A stretch of DNA of 64,000 nucleotides from an uncultured Flavobacteriales bacterium (GCA_905181855.1 CAJIZE010000012.1:31743-95742), one strand, 5' to 3'. Positions 18,501 to 27,106 are shown, numbered from the stretch's first letter. Notes: a model not told the origin generated them from the letters alone. Made by a program: numbers and translations.

Positions 18501-18975
18501 TAAGAAGAGACAAGCCACTTTTACACATTTTAATTTTCGCATCAGCATCGAGTTCTTTCAAGGCTTTTCCTTTTGCTTTCACCTTAAATTTTTCATAAAA
18601 GTTTTGGGCTTTTTTAAACTCATAATTTTGATGATAAGCCAAGCCTAGATAATAATATGCTGCAGGATCAACATCTTGTCTTGAAACAGCAAACTCCAGA
18701 TAATTAATCGGCTCTTTTGAATCGTCACTAAAATCAAGTAAACACGCCCCATATTTGTAATTAAAATTTGGATCTTTTGGATACAATGACACTAATTGAG
18801 AGAAAAGAGGAGCAGCTTCGACGAAGTTTTTATCCAAAAAAAGCTTTTCAGCGCCTTTTTTAAGGTCATCTTCGGTTTTATAATCTTCTTGCGATGATGC
18901 AGGAAAAACGCCACCTATTACTATAGCAAAGGCAAGTAGCACCCTAATACCGAAATGATTGATTGTCTTATTCAT
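12565..18975 (-). CDS. Giant envelope protein: TPR, PD40 propeller, coiled coil, three SPOR-like domains
   Basis: 2136 residues. Order: signal peptide (1-28, ending FPASSQ); TPR (about 35-145); PD40/WD40-like blades (about 205-350, for example HPNGTELYFSSTG and FIPNKDNDRAYFTSNR); a carboxypeptidase-regulatory-like domain (about 360-440). A very long helical/coiled-coil and Ser/Asn/Gln-rich region follows (about 480-1740). Three SPOR-like repeats close the protein at about 1757-1832, 1910-1985 and 2050-2125, each starting Y-x-x/VQIG-x-Y/F. SPOR domains bind denuded peptidoglycan. The TPR-PD40 front resembles PorE/OmpA-type T9SS or envelope proteins, but no OmpA domain is present. It probably acts as a periplasmic scaffold linking the outer membrane to the cell wall. 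clpS follows without a gap. Confidence 0.8.
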   Translation of the reverse strand: MNKTINHFGIRVLLAFAIVIGGVFPASSQEDYKTEDDLKKGAEKLFLDKNFVEAAPLFSQLVSLYPKDPNFNYKYGACLLDFSDDSKEPINYLEFAVSRQDVDPAAYYYLGLAYHQNYEFKKAQNFYEKFKVKAKGKALKELDADAKIKMCKSGLSLLRNITDLVVYEKSQSTHEDFFRAYNMEGYGGKLIVKPEDFKSEFEKKNNVNTVMFLPDDAKRLYFSMTDPKTTQALDIFYVDKTVEGEWGTPIKLEGVLNSEGDENYPFIHPNGTELYFSSTGHNSMGGYDIFRSFLNTETGQWSEPVNVDFAINTPKDDYFFIPNKDNDRAYFTSNRSMAGNKVNVYNIGMVRVPVQYSVIMGEFNAPSSKSAKITVENMYNNETVGSYETDAVGNYSIKLPSSGKFRFLVEQENSLLTHAGVVEMTDNGSFKPFKQKMEIVVEGDEEKLIITNLLDEGIGEDELPMSVELLVDQANLEVNYQEKEQLVAQAKPSENTELINNQEGETSQISDLTADQGNSSGSDNSSINSSAKIAEAEYAAMLSEPTKVADQAEKMSSFFEESSKNLSKQSTLSNSISSSKQELADNESAQIEKLTLSDEEITPETQKELDALMAELDTHQEQANAAASLTEKYSALSSSYSNQSIKANELGAKATQADQNNQSLTDVENADSFQSDFVEYVSQYKEEEKVSSAFAITKKVLSDYEDSKKVVEKKQAYADELERTLASEESALEDLYTKLNITKKDKNKAEIQPLIDDKEELIATSKAGILDAKIAIAKAEKKRKSLKYELAMIPELTKIQYPDISDNVIEQEMAVAINNSGVDPEMVLVPNFFKSAAALTALNTPNGTATTSSILDAPALADNQYGNLNTSTDSNSNDNVTSNASSLSESSTEGSSQSSSQDSSTTSEQASNQNSSSESSQEIGYSNPNTDNNSYNYNSDYNAGFFLPVPEGAELPLSASISGGPNVKPNKPSSIEPSELPQNNDYAGKFTAELEQANVIEDEIQRETSKAEIMDNWGNKLETDLFYLKQKRRNATSDSKKETLTTEIDELQVQIDEIEDAAFGTYEYLSVKQNGQIVVGATDDPVLNAQLAYQSIGNVNKSGYNKAYNLEFGDVGEIDNDYLRLLKTKDISERWVADIQIEVAELEQIAAADADPHRKMIVEKRISSLTQLKAIKEKEMNQATGLVVQYAVDNPITDLPPPSSGVTKDRAEYLAAQSQQMLLSSVQQSQNASSITDPDEKNRAVEQANLDYDQSLFLAKQANDIYAALGRYSTSKSNTIAFNSESEFNNADLGSLGSSSKSNGTNNPSSAVSSAINNSASVNDFRVNQQLFTGETYAQNNADFMVEQANQEVILIEASINTIKSAAESESDPVKKAEMLQGLAQLNQQKTFAEADVEFAKKKSRTIKDAEINAVGNPEANETLIQGLIEDAKKLKQMGEDSLAYSVKLKSDAESADTTENKRLYREAAMVETRANKNLELSKQVVSLASDVKRVEKIAEVKSELPSTLSNFNFPTSDRTLTEAEVKQVTSTQEFEKFTTLKGDYERVMREAETLYKQANSTREKGQLDIGDALKLKQQASATTELEERKRLLTQAEDLNKSGKEKLKEAEKMEGAAIDLSDAGMTKKKELEDFVASLDPALASLVIAYNNKQLASPVSSSGQIAQNTNKQNSNNQADNNTNLNEGESENTGNAISQGSSKNGNITPNPSAFRTVASAKEIDLSYDPNTKSIFKIGDENTAYYNEAQPIQFDPELPSGLVYKVQIGAFNKRIPPGNFRGFAPITAENAGGGLLRYTAGLFEQFGTADVAKNEIRKLGYQDAFVVAYYNGKRIQTSDARELQNFVGAPTANLSGGLPKPSSAETSNSNTGTTTGLAASSIENLPPTPSKRTSVSDIQTNSKSADYTDLSKLEGSYYTVQIGVYRKIIEPKDLNNISPIAIFKTASGFYRYNSGVFDNINEAITAKNKIVANGVQDAFVTAYENKNRVNPDNLTAQSAPVNKPTNTPKTVQEKPADKTVTQPTKPQVRPTEKPIPNAVAPTNPVSRPTLDAIVYRIQVGAYEKDIPVKEAKVILGLTKFGVDIVENTAGLTKYLVGTYKNYREADEFKNAMIKLGLNDAFIIALQGGQRIDVEKARNQ

Positions 18976-19091
18976 TAAAACGTAATAATCGCAAAGAAAA
19001 CCAAATAATGCAAGTGGGATGCACCATACTTTTTAACTCAAGATTCTGAATAACAGGAATTAATATGTAATTATTTAATGAATTACGATAA

Positions 19092-22000
19092 TTATTCATT
19101 GTCTTGAATTCTTCTTAAAAATATGGCTTTTTTTGCTTCAGAAGAAAGCATGTATCGATACTTAGCTTTTCCTTTCTCTTTTTCAAGTTTGGTCTTCTTT
19201 GCATCTTTGACCGCGGTGTTAAAATCTTGGTTGGAGGAATACGCTTGAAATATTTCTGCTCTATAGTTAAAATAGAACCAAGTTGAACGGTCAATTTCAA
19301 GATATATATGCAATTCATCGCCAGACCTTTTCTTGATAAACTCAATATTACCATCAACAAATTTGTTGACTTCTGTTTTATCCATGTTGCCAATACCAAT
19401 TTTACCTACAGATCGATACGACTCACTTTCGTTGTTCCATTGCATCTTCAAATCGTTGAAGAAAATAGGCTTCGCTAAACCTTTAGGGAACTTTTTATAC
19501 TTCTGATACAAACTCTGTTCAGACATTATTCTATCGGCTTCTTCTTTGCCAAGGATTTCTTGAACAGATCTTTTATAAACGTTACGGTCAAAATCGGTTC
19601 GACCAAGGCCTTCATCTTTTATAATTAAATCTTCCATAATGCTTAATGCTTTTTTATCAAAGTAAAAATCCATTAACCAAATCATATCCATTGTTGTGCT
19701 ATCTCCATCAGTATAGTTTACAATGCTACCTGCAAACTCGTTGTCTATTCTTCCAAAATTCACATTTGGACGAATCATTCCTTCACCTTCAATAGCGCAA
19801 GAATTTTTGTTGAGGACAAGGTAATTTCCCGGTAATGTTTTTTGTGTTATTTTTTCTATGCTCGAAACAATATAGCTTTGAGCTGGCTTATCATAAAACA
19901 AAAATCCTTCTGAATTAAACAATTGATAATCAGAAGATTTAGTCGGTTCAGTTAAAAAGTTAGAATAAGTCCCATATGGATCTGAACTCATCATTATACC
20001 TGTTAATAAATTTGACCTATCATCCTCGGTCATAACAGAATCAATAGGGATATAAATTTCTTTAGGATCAATTTCTGAATTGAACTCAAACCATTCTATT
20101 TTCAACTCTTTACATGTATGGGAAATTTTAGAAAAACCATCGAAATTGAATAGTGGTTTGGCCGCTTCTAATCTAATGTTGCCGTAATATTGAAAATCTG
20201 GTGAGAGAGCAAATGATTGTTCTTTTTTAATCTTACCACGACCAACAGTCTGGTATGTTGTGTCTAACGATACATTCTCTAGAAAAATAACTTGCTTTTG
20301 ATTGTCTTGATCAATGTAGTCAATATTCCCCTCTCCCTTATACTCTAATCTACCTTTAACTTTTACTGAAACATCATAGATACGATGGTATTCTGTTACC
20401 GTATTGGCAACAATAACTGCATTTTTCAATGGATCCATATTGGCTTTGATTCTTACTATGAGTTTGCCGCTATCAGGGTAAAAATAAGAATCACCAACAA
20501 GGAATAACTTTACATTTCGGGCCTTGATAATTTTATTGTTGTAATCAAACGTTGCCGCTGATGAATAAAAACTTAGTGAATCTTGATCAGGATGGACAGA
20601 AGTGAACTTTGAACCTTCGAGACTTAAATCTTTTTTAGAGGCCTCCTCTGAAACCTCACCTCCTGAAAGTTCAATTTCTTTACTGTCCATGAACCAAGTA
20701 AATCGATCTATTTTAGCTATGTATTGATTTTCAGGCAGGTTAATGATTGTTGATCCAGCATTGGATATGAACAAAGCTTTTCTCTCTTTAAAATCTACAT
20801 GAGCATTTACATTAGTCGTGTTAAATGTCAACAAATTATCTTCTAAGGATTCCAATATAAAGTCTGCTGTATCGCTATCAAACTCCATAAATTTAAATAG
20901 GTAATCTCGCGAATAAAGAGTAGCCTCTTGAAATTCATACTTTCCTGCTCCTCTAAGTTCTTTAGGGTTATATTTTATGCTTCCATAAAATTTTGATTCG
21001 CCGTCATAAAAGCTTAACGGTTTTTCTTTAGTATATACTTTCATGTAATCTTTTATTGGCAACCATTTCACAAATACATCGTTTCCTGAAACTGGTGGAT
21101 ATTGCACATTGTCCATTTGCTCTTCGATTACATAATTTTCTCCTATCCCGAACATTGAATCAGGATGAAAATTTAGATCTTTCGACTCGGTAGTAGATGT
21201 TAAATATTCAAGATATCCATCACCTTTAAGACCTTCATTACTTAGCTTAATCTCGTTGTAAAATTTTCCTTTTCCATTGTAAACATCAAAACCTTCGGGA
21301 GGTGTAGGTCGAACAAAACCAAGTGAATAATCGGGTTGAATGCTAAGTGTTTCGTTAAAAACAGGGAAAATGCCGGCTGATTCAAAAGTTCCTTCAAAGT
21401 TCAAACCTTGGTTCTTAAAATTATCAAGGCTATCCAACTCAAAGGGTTCAAGCTGAAAACTAAAGTTATCGCGGTTGTAAACACCACCCTGCACTGCTTT
21501 CTTGTCGTAGTAGGCATATGACTCTTTAAGTGAATTAAATTTCGGGAACTTATGTAGTGATTTAAGTCCCGATTTGTTTCCTGGAGAATCAATTAACAAC
21601 TCCCCTTTTACATCTACAATCACAGTTTTTAATCTCGTTGTTTTCTTTCTTCCAAATTCATCGATAACTTTTGTATTCACATAAATTCTAATTGAATCAA
21701 TATTTGGTGAGTCGAATTTAAAGTTGTCGTAAGAAAACTCATGTTGGTTACCGAAAATTTCAAAGTTTCCTGCGTTTATTATACCATCAAAAGAAAAATC
21801 ACGGTTTTTTTTCATGATTAATTCTTGTGTTTTAGGGTAAATATAAACCATGTGAGAGTCACTTAAAAGAACCCTCTCTATACCCGAAATGGTTAATTCG
21901 TTGTTCGATAGGTTAAGTTTAGCATTTTTTCCTTGCTGCGGTTGACTATTAAATGAAAGTACATCATAATCTATTTTTTTTGCCTTCGCTTGAATAAACG

Positions 22001-23525
22001 TGAATAGCTTAGGCATTACTTGTACAAATTCTTTTTCTGAATCATAAGCTAAATAACCAAATGAGGCTAATTCGAGGATTAGCAGTTTTGCCCCAGTTAA
22101 AGAAAGTCTCATTTCTTTTGCCGCTTCTTTAATATAAAACTGGTCCATTCCGAATGCACGGACCACCCTCATAACTCTAACTAAAGGATGCACGTTATCT
22201 ATTCTATATAGGTCATCATACCGTTCTTCTTCAAAATAATCTAACGATTCAAACAACCCCGTCCTGTTGGTACTATTCACTAATGATTCCATTGTTATCA
22301 GAGGGTCATCAATTTTCCAATACATAGCTTCGAAACGCATATCAATATTGTGGTAGGTATCGTAATACGGTGATTTGGTAATGTCATCACCGGTTCTTAT
22401 TAATGATAGCAGCCTTTCTTTAATAAGAAATTGAAATTTAACACCAGGATGAAATATGGAGTCTTCATCGAGGGCTAATGTAACCTTAGCTCTTTCTGTA
22501 GTAATTCTGTCTTTTCTTATCGCAAAACTTGATGCTTTTGCTGTTAAAAATGGTTCACCCTCTCGATAAAAAATAAGCTTTGCTTTTTCATCACCTAAAC
22601 CTTTACCTAAGAATTTTCCACCAAGTTGAGCAAAACCACCCTCATAATCTACATTTCGAACTAAATTCTTGATTACTAGTGTTTTGCTCAAAGAATAAAA
22701 TCTTGGATATAAGGCGTTTTCTTCTGTAACATTTGCTAATACTTTTTCTTCAAGTTTACCAGGTAAAAAGTCATCGCCGAAATATTGCGGATTATGAAAC
22801 AACACTGAATTTGCATTAAAATAAGGATGCTTGGTATCTATTTCATAATCGTTTAGTAAGGCATAAACTTTATCTGGATCGAAGCCTGCACGTTTCCAAT
22901 CTACTTTACCTGCCTGTCCAACCCATTTCCCTTTCATTGGGTAATACTTCCCGCTGGTTTCATATATAACCGATGTGTCTCCTTTAGATAAACAGTATAA
23001 ATCGATTGAAGGAAAATAAACCACCGGCTCTTCTTCATTGCCAAAAATAAAATCAGAATTACTTGATTGCCAAGTTATTGTGTTGGTTTTGTATAACGCA
23101 TTTGATTCTAAAAGATCAACACTGAATTTTAAATATTGATTATATCTACGTTTAGGGCCTGCAAGTAATTTGTCAATAACAACATGCCAGTTTTGAAATA
23201 TAAAATAAGGTTTTTCTGAAAGTTTGTAATTCATAACCGATTTTAAATAATTATGAAATTCAGGAAAAGGAAGCATCTTTTTATCGTTCATTTTATTGCA
23301 TACTTCATAAATTTTGGCCCGTTCTTCATCGGTGTAATACCCACCAAACCATACATCTTCAAATTTCCTCAGGAATTTTCGAGCTTCAGGTTTTTTGGTA
23401 CTTTTAAAGTAGCCATCAACTTCTTTGAAAAAACCTGTGGAATCAGATGGAAACATTTCAGGTCTTTGAGCAAAACCAGTTAAAGCAAAAACAATGAACA
23501 ATATGGTTACGATAAATTTATTCAT
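19092..23525 (-). CDS. Large secreted protein of unknown function (1477 residues)
   Basis: The signal peptide is residues 1-19 (ending LTGFAQ). The remainder is soluble and strand-rich, with many short hydrophobic/polar alternations and repeated phrases such as FYNGKGKFYNEIKL and YDGESKFYGSIKY. This suggests repeated beta-strand layers. There are no transmembrane helices, no T9SS sorting domain and no catalytic motif that I recognise. It ends with a basic segment (KKTKLEKEKGKAKYRYML). The start overlaps the prmA stop by eight bases (GATGAATAA), so it is translationally coupled to prmA and tpiA. I do not recognise the family; large conserved Bacteroidota periplasmic proteins of this kind are often unnamed. 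Confidence 0.75.
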   Translation of the reverse strand: MNKFIVTILFIVFALTGFAQRPEMFPSDSTGFFKEVDGYFKSTKKPEARKFLRKFEDVWFGGYYTDEERAKIYEVCNKMNDKKMLPFPEFHNYLKSVMNYKLSEKPYFIFQNWHVVIDKLLAGPKRRYNQYLKFSVDLLESNALYKTNTITWQSSNSDFIFGNEEEPVVYFPSIDLYCLSKGDTSVIYETSGKYYPMKGKWVGQAGKVDWKRAGFDPDKVYALLNDYEIDTKHPYFNANSVLFHNPQYFGDDFLPGKLEEKVLANVTEENALYPRFYSLSKTLVIKNLVRNVDYEGGFAQLGGKFLGKGLGDEKAKLIFYREGEPFLTAKASSFAIRKDRITTERAKVTLALDEDSIFHPGVKFQFLIKERLLSLIRTGDDITKSPYYDTYHNIDMRFEAMYWKIDDPLITMESLVNSTNRTGLFESLDYFEEERYDDLYRIDNVHPLVRVMRVVRAFGMDQFYIKEAAKEMRLSLTGAKLLILELASFGYLAYDSEKEFVQVMPKLFTFIQAKAKKIDYDVLSFNSQPQQGKNAKLNLSNNELTISGIERVLLSDSHMVYIYPKTQELIMKKNRDFSFDGIINAGNFEIFGNQHEFSYDNFKFDSPNIDSIRIYVNTKVIDEFGRKKTTRLKTVIVDVKGELLIDSPGNKSGLKSLHKFPKFNSLKESYAYYDKKAVQGGVYNRDNFSFQLEPFELDSLDNFKNQGLNFEGTFESAGIFPVFNETLSIQPDYSLGFVRPTPPEGFDVYNGKGKFYNEIKLSNEGLKGDGYLEYLTSTTESKDLNFHPDSMFGIGENYVIEEQMDNVQYPPVSGNDVFVKWLPIKDYMKVYTKEKPLSFYDGESKFYGSIKYNPKELRGAGKYEFQEATLYSRDYLFKFMEFDSDTADFILESLEDNLLTFNTTNVNAHVDFKERKALFISNAGSTIINLPENQYIAKIDRFTWFMDSKEIELSGGEVSEEASKKDLSLEGSKFTSVHPDQDSLSFYSSAATFDYNNKIIKARNVKLFLVGDSYFYPDSGKLIVRIKANMDPLKNAVIVANTVTEYHRIYDVSVKVKGRLEYKGEGNIDYIDQDNQKQVIFLENVSLDTTYQTVGRGKIKKEQSFALSPDFQYYGNIRLEAAKPLFNFDGFSKISHTCKELKIEWFEFNSEIDPKEIYIPIDSVMTEDDRSNLLTGIMMSSDPYGTYSNFLTEPTKSSDYQLFNSEGFLFYDKPAQSYIVSSIEKITQKTLPGNYLVLNKNSCAIEGEGMIRPNVNFGRIDNEFAGSIVNYTDGDSTTMDMIWLMDFYFDKKALSIMEDLIIKDEGLGRTDFDRNVYKRSVQEILGKEEADRIMSEQSLYQKYKKFPKGLAKPIFFNDLKMQWNNESESYRSVGKIGIGNMDKTEVNKFVDGNIEFIKKRSGDELHIYLEIDRSTWFYFNYRAEIFQAYSSNQDFNTAVKDAKKTKLEKEKGKAKYRYMLSSEAKKAIFLRRIQDNE

Positions 23526-24339
23526 CTTTTTGAAAACTTAGACATGCCCAGTTGTTCTTATTTAATGATTTCTGTTTTTTTAATCCGTATGATATTACTA
23601 AATCAGACACCTCTTTTTCGTCACTGATTAAAAAACCCGATAAAAACATAATCCCACCTGAAGCTAAGCTGGATATATATTTTTGAATTTCTAATTTTAT
23701 CACGTTTTTGTTGATATTGGCTAAAACTTTTTGGTACTGTTGATGCGCAATATCATCTATTGTGCCTAAAACAAATGAGCAATTATTTAAGTTATTAGCC
23801 TTGGCATTTTCAATTGAATTGTGATATGCCCATTCTTCATTGTCTACTCCTATACATTTTGATGCGCCAAAAAATGATGCAGCAAAAGATAAAATCCCTG
23901 TTCCTGACCCAACATCTAGCACCGTATTATCAACCCAGGAATGCCCTAACATTTGGGTTATCATCATTGACGTAGTTTCATGATGCCCCGTTCCAAATGA
24001 CATTTTAGGCGTAATAACTATTTCATATTGGTGCTTACTAGCCGGGTGAAAATCAGCTCGAATGTGAACCTTATCAGCAATAGTTAATGGATCAAACTGA
24101 GCTTCCCATTCTTGATTCCAATTTTTATTTTCAAGCTTTTGGATGGAATATTTAACATTTGAATCAATTTTATTTAGCGTAGTTGCTAATAATGCTTCAT
24201 TTAACTGCTGGCTAGGAATATAAGCTAGCAATTCATCTTCTTTTTCCTCGAAAGAATCAAATCCAATCTCAGACAACTCAGCGATAAACAATTCATAGAT
24301 ATCAAACTTTGCCTTAATATTAACAAACAAATAATCCAT
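23518..24339 (-). CDS. prmA: Ribosomal protein L11 methyltransferase
   Basis: 273 residues, family-typical. The SAM-binding motif I is VLDVGSGTGILSFAAS (about 140-155), with the acidic residue of motif II in GVDNEEWA and the catalytic-region LANINKNV. It trimethylates L11 in the cytoplasm. It follows tpiA with a one-base overlap (TAATG) and overlaps the 1477-residue gene by eight bases. The substrate-binding N-terminal domain (about 1-110) is present. Confidence 0.92.
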   Translation of the reverse strand: MDYLFVNIKAKFDIYELFIAELSEIGFDSFEEKEDELLAYIPSQQLNEALLATTLNKIDSNVKYSIQKLENKNWNQEWEAQFDPLTIADKVHIRADFHPASKHQYEIVITPKMSFGTGHHETTSMMITQMLGHSWVDNTVLDVGSGTGILSFAASFFGASKCIGVDNEEWAYHNSIENAKANNLNNCSFVLGTIDDIAHQQYQKVLANINKNVIKLEIQKYISSLASGGIMFLSGFLISDEKEVSDLVISYGLKKQKSLNKNNWACLSFQKDE

Positions 24340-25094
24340 TAAGCTGCATCAATAATTTTGCAAAAATCATCAACATTAAGAGATGCACCTCCAACGAGAC
24401 CACCATCGATATCTGATTGCCCAAATAACTCAGGAGCAGTATTCGGCTTCACGCTTCCACCATATAATATTCTAATTTCGTTTGCTATCTTCTCTGTTGT
24501 TGAAACTTGAACAACGTTTCTAATTGCTTGATGCATCGATTGTGCCTGCTCAGGAGTGGCCGTTTCGCCTGTTCCGATAGCCCAGATTGGCTCATAAGCT
24601 ATTACCAAGCTTGCAATTTCTGTATTATCTAAATTACCGAATACTTGAGTTAATTGGCCTGAAACAAATTCTACATGTGTTTCTTTCTTCCGGACTTCTA
24701 AAGATTCACCACAACATAAAATTGGGGTTAAACCTGATTCTAAAGCTTGTTTTATCTTAGCTGTAAGCAAGGTTGCATCCTCCTTAAAATATTCTCGCCT
24801 TTCACTGTGTCCTATTAAAACATAGGTAGCTCCTACTGAACTTATTTGCCTTGCAGCTACCTCGCCAGTGAAAGCTCCTGAACTATGTTGAGAACAATCT
24901 TGTGCACTAATTTTTATTGATGATCCGTACGTCCAATTGTTTCCTTTTTCTAAATAAAGATGAGGAACACACAAAACAACTTCAGCATTTGGCGCATTTT
25001 CAATTGTATGTTTAACTAGTGCTTTGGTAAGTGTTCTCGCTTCCTTTTGTAATAAATTCAACTTCCAGTTTCCTGCTACTATTTTCTGTCTCAT
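24339..25094 (-). CDS. tpiA: Triosephosphate isomerase
   Basis: 251 residues, full length. It interconverts dihydroxyacetone phosphate and glyceraldehyde 3-phosphate. Catalytic residues are visible: Lys11 (GNWKLN), His96 (IGHSERR) and Glu168 (AYEPIWAIGTG). The phosphate loop LYGGSVKP is near the C-terminus. It is the first gene of the tpiA-prmA-1477-residue protein operon, with a clear promoter at 25115-25142. Confidence 0.97.
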   Translation of the reverse strand: MRQKIVAGNWKLNLLQKEARTLTKALVKHTIENAPNAEVVLCVPHLYLEKGNNWTYGSSIKISAQDCSQHSSGAFTGEVAARQISSVGATYVLIGHSERREYFKEDATLLTAKIKQALESGLTPILCCGESLEVRKKETHVEFVSGQLTQVFGNLDNTEIASLVIAYEPIWAIGTGETATPEQAQSMHQAIRNVVQVSTTEKIANEIRILYGGSVKPNTAPELFGQSDIDGGLVGGASLNVDDFCKIIDAA

Positions 25095-25114
25095 ACTAAG
25101 TTATTTTTATACTT

Positions 25115-25142
25115 CAAATATAAGTAAACTACCTAGGCCAAA
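25115..25142 (-). promoter_or_regulatory. Bacteroidota-type promoter of the tpiA operon
   Basis: On the minus strand TTTG (25142-25139) is followed after 16 bases by TATATTTG (25122-25115), a perfect -7 element. The ATG of tpiA is about 20 bases further on. The spacing is one base short of the usual 17-23. Confidence 0.7.
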
Positions 25143-25201
25143 TAGATCTAATGCCACTTAGAATATGGGCATCTTGACAGAAATAAGCATTAGGAATTTT
25201 C

Positions 25202-26479
25202 TTAAAATATATCAGCGTAAACTGGTAAATCATCACTGTGCCATTTGCCTTTTACTGTTCCTTTTTCAAGGTATACAAGGCCTGGGTTTGATCTAATTAT
25301 AGTTTTTAGCATAGTGCCATCTGCTGTTAAAAACGGAAACATATTTTGATTTTTATGTCTAAAATCATTTACCGCTTCATAATTTGACGCTGTTAATCCA
25401 TACATAGGAACACCAGCTTTTTCGGCTAAAGCTGCTATGTCGTTTAATGCCTGCTGATTCGACTCGTCTGTTTTATCCAGATCGTATGACACTACTAATA
25501 ACACTCTATCATAACTTAACACCGAATAGGTAATATCGTCACCAGTTTCATCGTCAATTAAATTAAAATCATGAACAGGGGGCTCATAACCTTCTTGGAT
25601 AGTTATCGGATTACTAGTTTCAACAATCTCCCAACTTGAATCTTCCCAAATTCCTGATGTCAAGTATTCATTATCCGTCATCTCCTTTTCAGAACCATCT
25701 GTGTTTCTTAATGTGTATATATAACCAAATTTTGGGCAGGGTAAGCCTAGTTCATCACACCCTTTAATTCCATCTTCTATGTTCTTTTCAACAGCATAAG
25801 GTCTGAAATCTCGAATCGGTAAGTTCATGACACAGTATACTGAAAAAACTGTAGAAATCACTGTTGCTGCACCAGCCAAAATCCAATCGTTTTGATCCAA
25901 TTTAACGTAGTTTTTAATCAAATAAATTACAACAAAAGTAATTAGAGAGAAAACTATTGGAAAGGTCCAAGAAATAACCCCTAATGAAAATAAAATAATG
26001 AAGAGTAAAGAAAATGAGAAGTAGACTAAATCACCGCGTTTTAAGTTACGCTGAATATGTTTTTGGCGAATAAAAATTACTGAAATAAAAAAGAACAGAA
26101 TCAAATCTTTGGTGAAAGATTGCCAAGGAGTAAATTTTAAGGCATCACCAAAACAACCACAATCTGTTACTTTATCAAAATAAGCTGAGTAAAAGGTTAA
26201 AAAAGTAAAAAACACAATCATTGATAAAAGTGACCATGAAACTAATTTTGATTTAGAACCCACTAAAACTGCCACACCCAAAACAATTTCAACAACACAA
26301 ATAAATACTGCTAGATATAAAGCTAAAGGCTCTAAAAATGGTAGATTTAAAACATCTGTCGAAAAATATTCTTCTAGCTTGTACGAAAATCCCATCGGGT
26401 CGTTGGCTTTGATTAAGCCAGATACTATAAATAAGGAACCTACTAAAACACGAGATATAAACTCTAAAATTTTCATCAT
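25202..26479 (-). CDS. DoxX-type membrane protein with C-terminal thioredoxin-like domain
   Basis: 425 residues. The N-terminal half has the DoxX/MauE-like bundle (helices at about 8-25, 47-68, 75-95 and 118-136, starting RVLVGSLFIVSGLIKANDP). Further hydrophobic segments (about 145-215) and a soluble part follow. The last about 130 residues look thioredoxin-like (VLLVVSYDL, the cis-Pro-like SNPGLVYLEKG) but without a CxxC motif. Bacteroidota commonly carry this protein next to tpiA and a DUF1599 gene, as here. The helix before the DCGCFGD motif is typical of MauE-like proteins. A role in redox or electron transfer is inferred; function is not established. Confidence 0.8.
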   Translation of the reverse strand: MMKILEFISRVLVGSLFIVSGLIKANDPMGFSYKLEEYFSTDVLNLPFLEPLALYLAVFICVVEIVLGVAVLVGSKSKLVSWSLLSMIVFFTFLTFYSAYFDKVTDCGCFGDALKFTPWQSFTKDLILFFFISVIFIRQKHIQRNLKRGDLVYFSFSLLFIILFSLGVISWTFPIVFSLITFVVIYLIKNYVKLDQNDWILAGAATVISTVFSVYCVMNLPIRDFRPYAVEKNIEDGIKGCDELGLPCPKFGYIYTLRNTDGSEKEMTDNEYLTSGIWEDSSWEIVETSNPITIQEGYEPPVHDFNLIDDETGDDITYSVLSYDRVLLVVSYDLDKTDESNQQALNDIAALAEKAGVPMYGLTASNYEAVNDFRHKNQNMFPFLTADGTMLKTIIRSNPGLVYLEKGTVKGKWHSDDLPVYADIF

Positions 26480-26544
26480 TCTATTTGATATTTTCTGCTA
26501 AAATATTGGGCTTTAATTTTAACGTTAATTAATTTAACATCTAA

Positions 26545-27090
26545 TTAACCCTCCTGCTCTTGCATTTGAATAAGAGCAAAAACTCCATAATTTACTATGT
26601 CTAAATAATTAGCATCAATTCCCTCCGAAACTACTGTTTTGCCTTTGTTATCTTCAATCTGCTTTATTCTCAATAATTTTACTAAAATTAAATCTGTAAA
26701 TGAACTAACTCTCATATCACGCCATGCCTCTCCGTAATCATGGTTTTTAGCTTTCATTAAATTAAAGGCAATATCAAATTGATTTGTAAAATGTTCATCA
26801 GCATCGTCGGTTTTCATGTCAGCATTATTTGACACACCAAGATTTAGTTGAATTAACGCCATCAAACAGTAATTTATAATCCCTATAAATTCAGGTTCAA
26901 TACCTTCATCTACCTTGGTAACGCCTGTTTCTTCAAGCGTTCTGATTCGGTTAGCTTTGATGAAAATCTGATCTGTTAAAGATTTTGTTCTTAGCACTCT
27001 CCAGGATGCACCATAATCTTTCATTTTGTTTGAGAAGATATCTTTGCACTTTGACATCACTTGGTTGTACTGAGAAATGGTTTTTTCCAT
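26545..27090 (-). CDS. DUF1599 domain-containing protein
   Basis: 181 residues with two tandem copies of the DUF1599 motif. The first is KMKDYGASWRVLRTKSLTDQ at about 22-41; the second is HDYGEAWRDMRVSSFTDL at about 111-128. Each is followed by an arginine/isoleucine-rich helix and a DxxNY helix. The family is cytoplasmic and of unknown function. The domain layout matches full-length members, and the start is supported by the conserved N-terminal helix. The gene diverges from folP with only 16 bases between the two start codons. It probably heads the transcript into the DoxX gene. Confidence 0.85.
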   Translation of the reverse strand: MEKTISQYNQVMSKCKDIFSNKMKDYGASWRVLRTKSLTDQIFIKANRIRTLEETGVTKVDEGIEPEFIGIINYCLMALIQLNLGVSNNADMKTDDADEHFTNQFDIAFNLMKAKNHDYGEAWRDMRVSSFTDLILVKLLRIKQIEDNKGKTVVSEGIDANYLDIVNYGVFALIQMQEQEG

Positions 27091-27106
27091 TTTAACACTT
27101 TAAATT

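Noticed and set aside
25148..25193. CTAATGC/GCATTAG inverted repeat near the tpiA promoter
   Set aside because: A 7-bp stem with a 32-base loop and no U-tract is weak and could occur by chance in AT-rich DNA.
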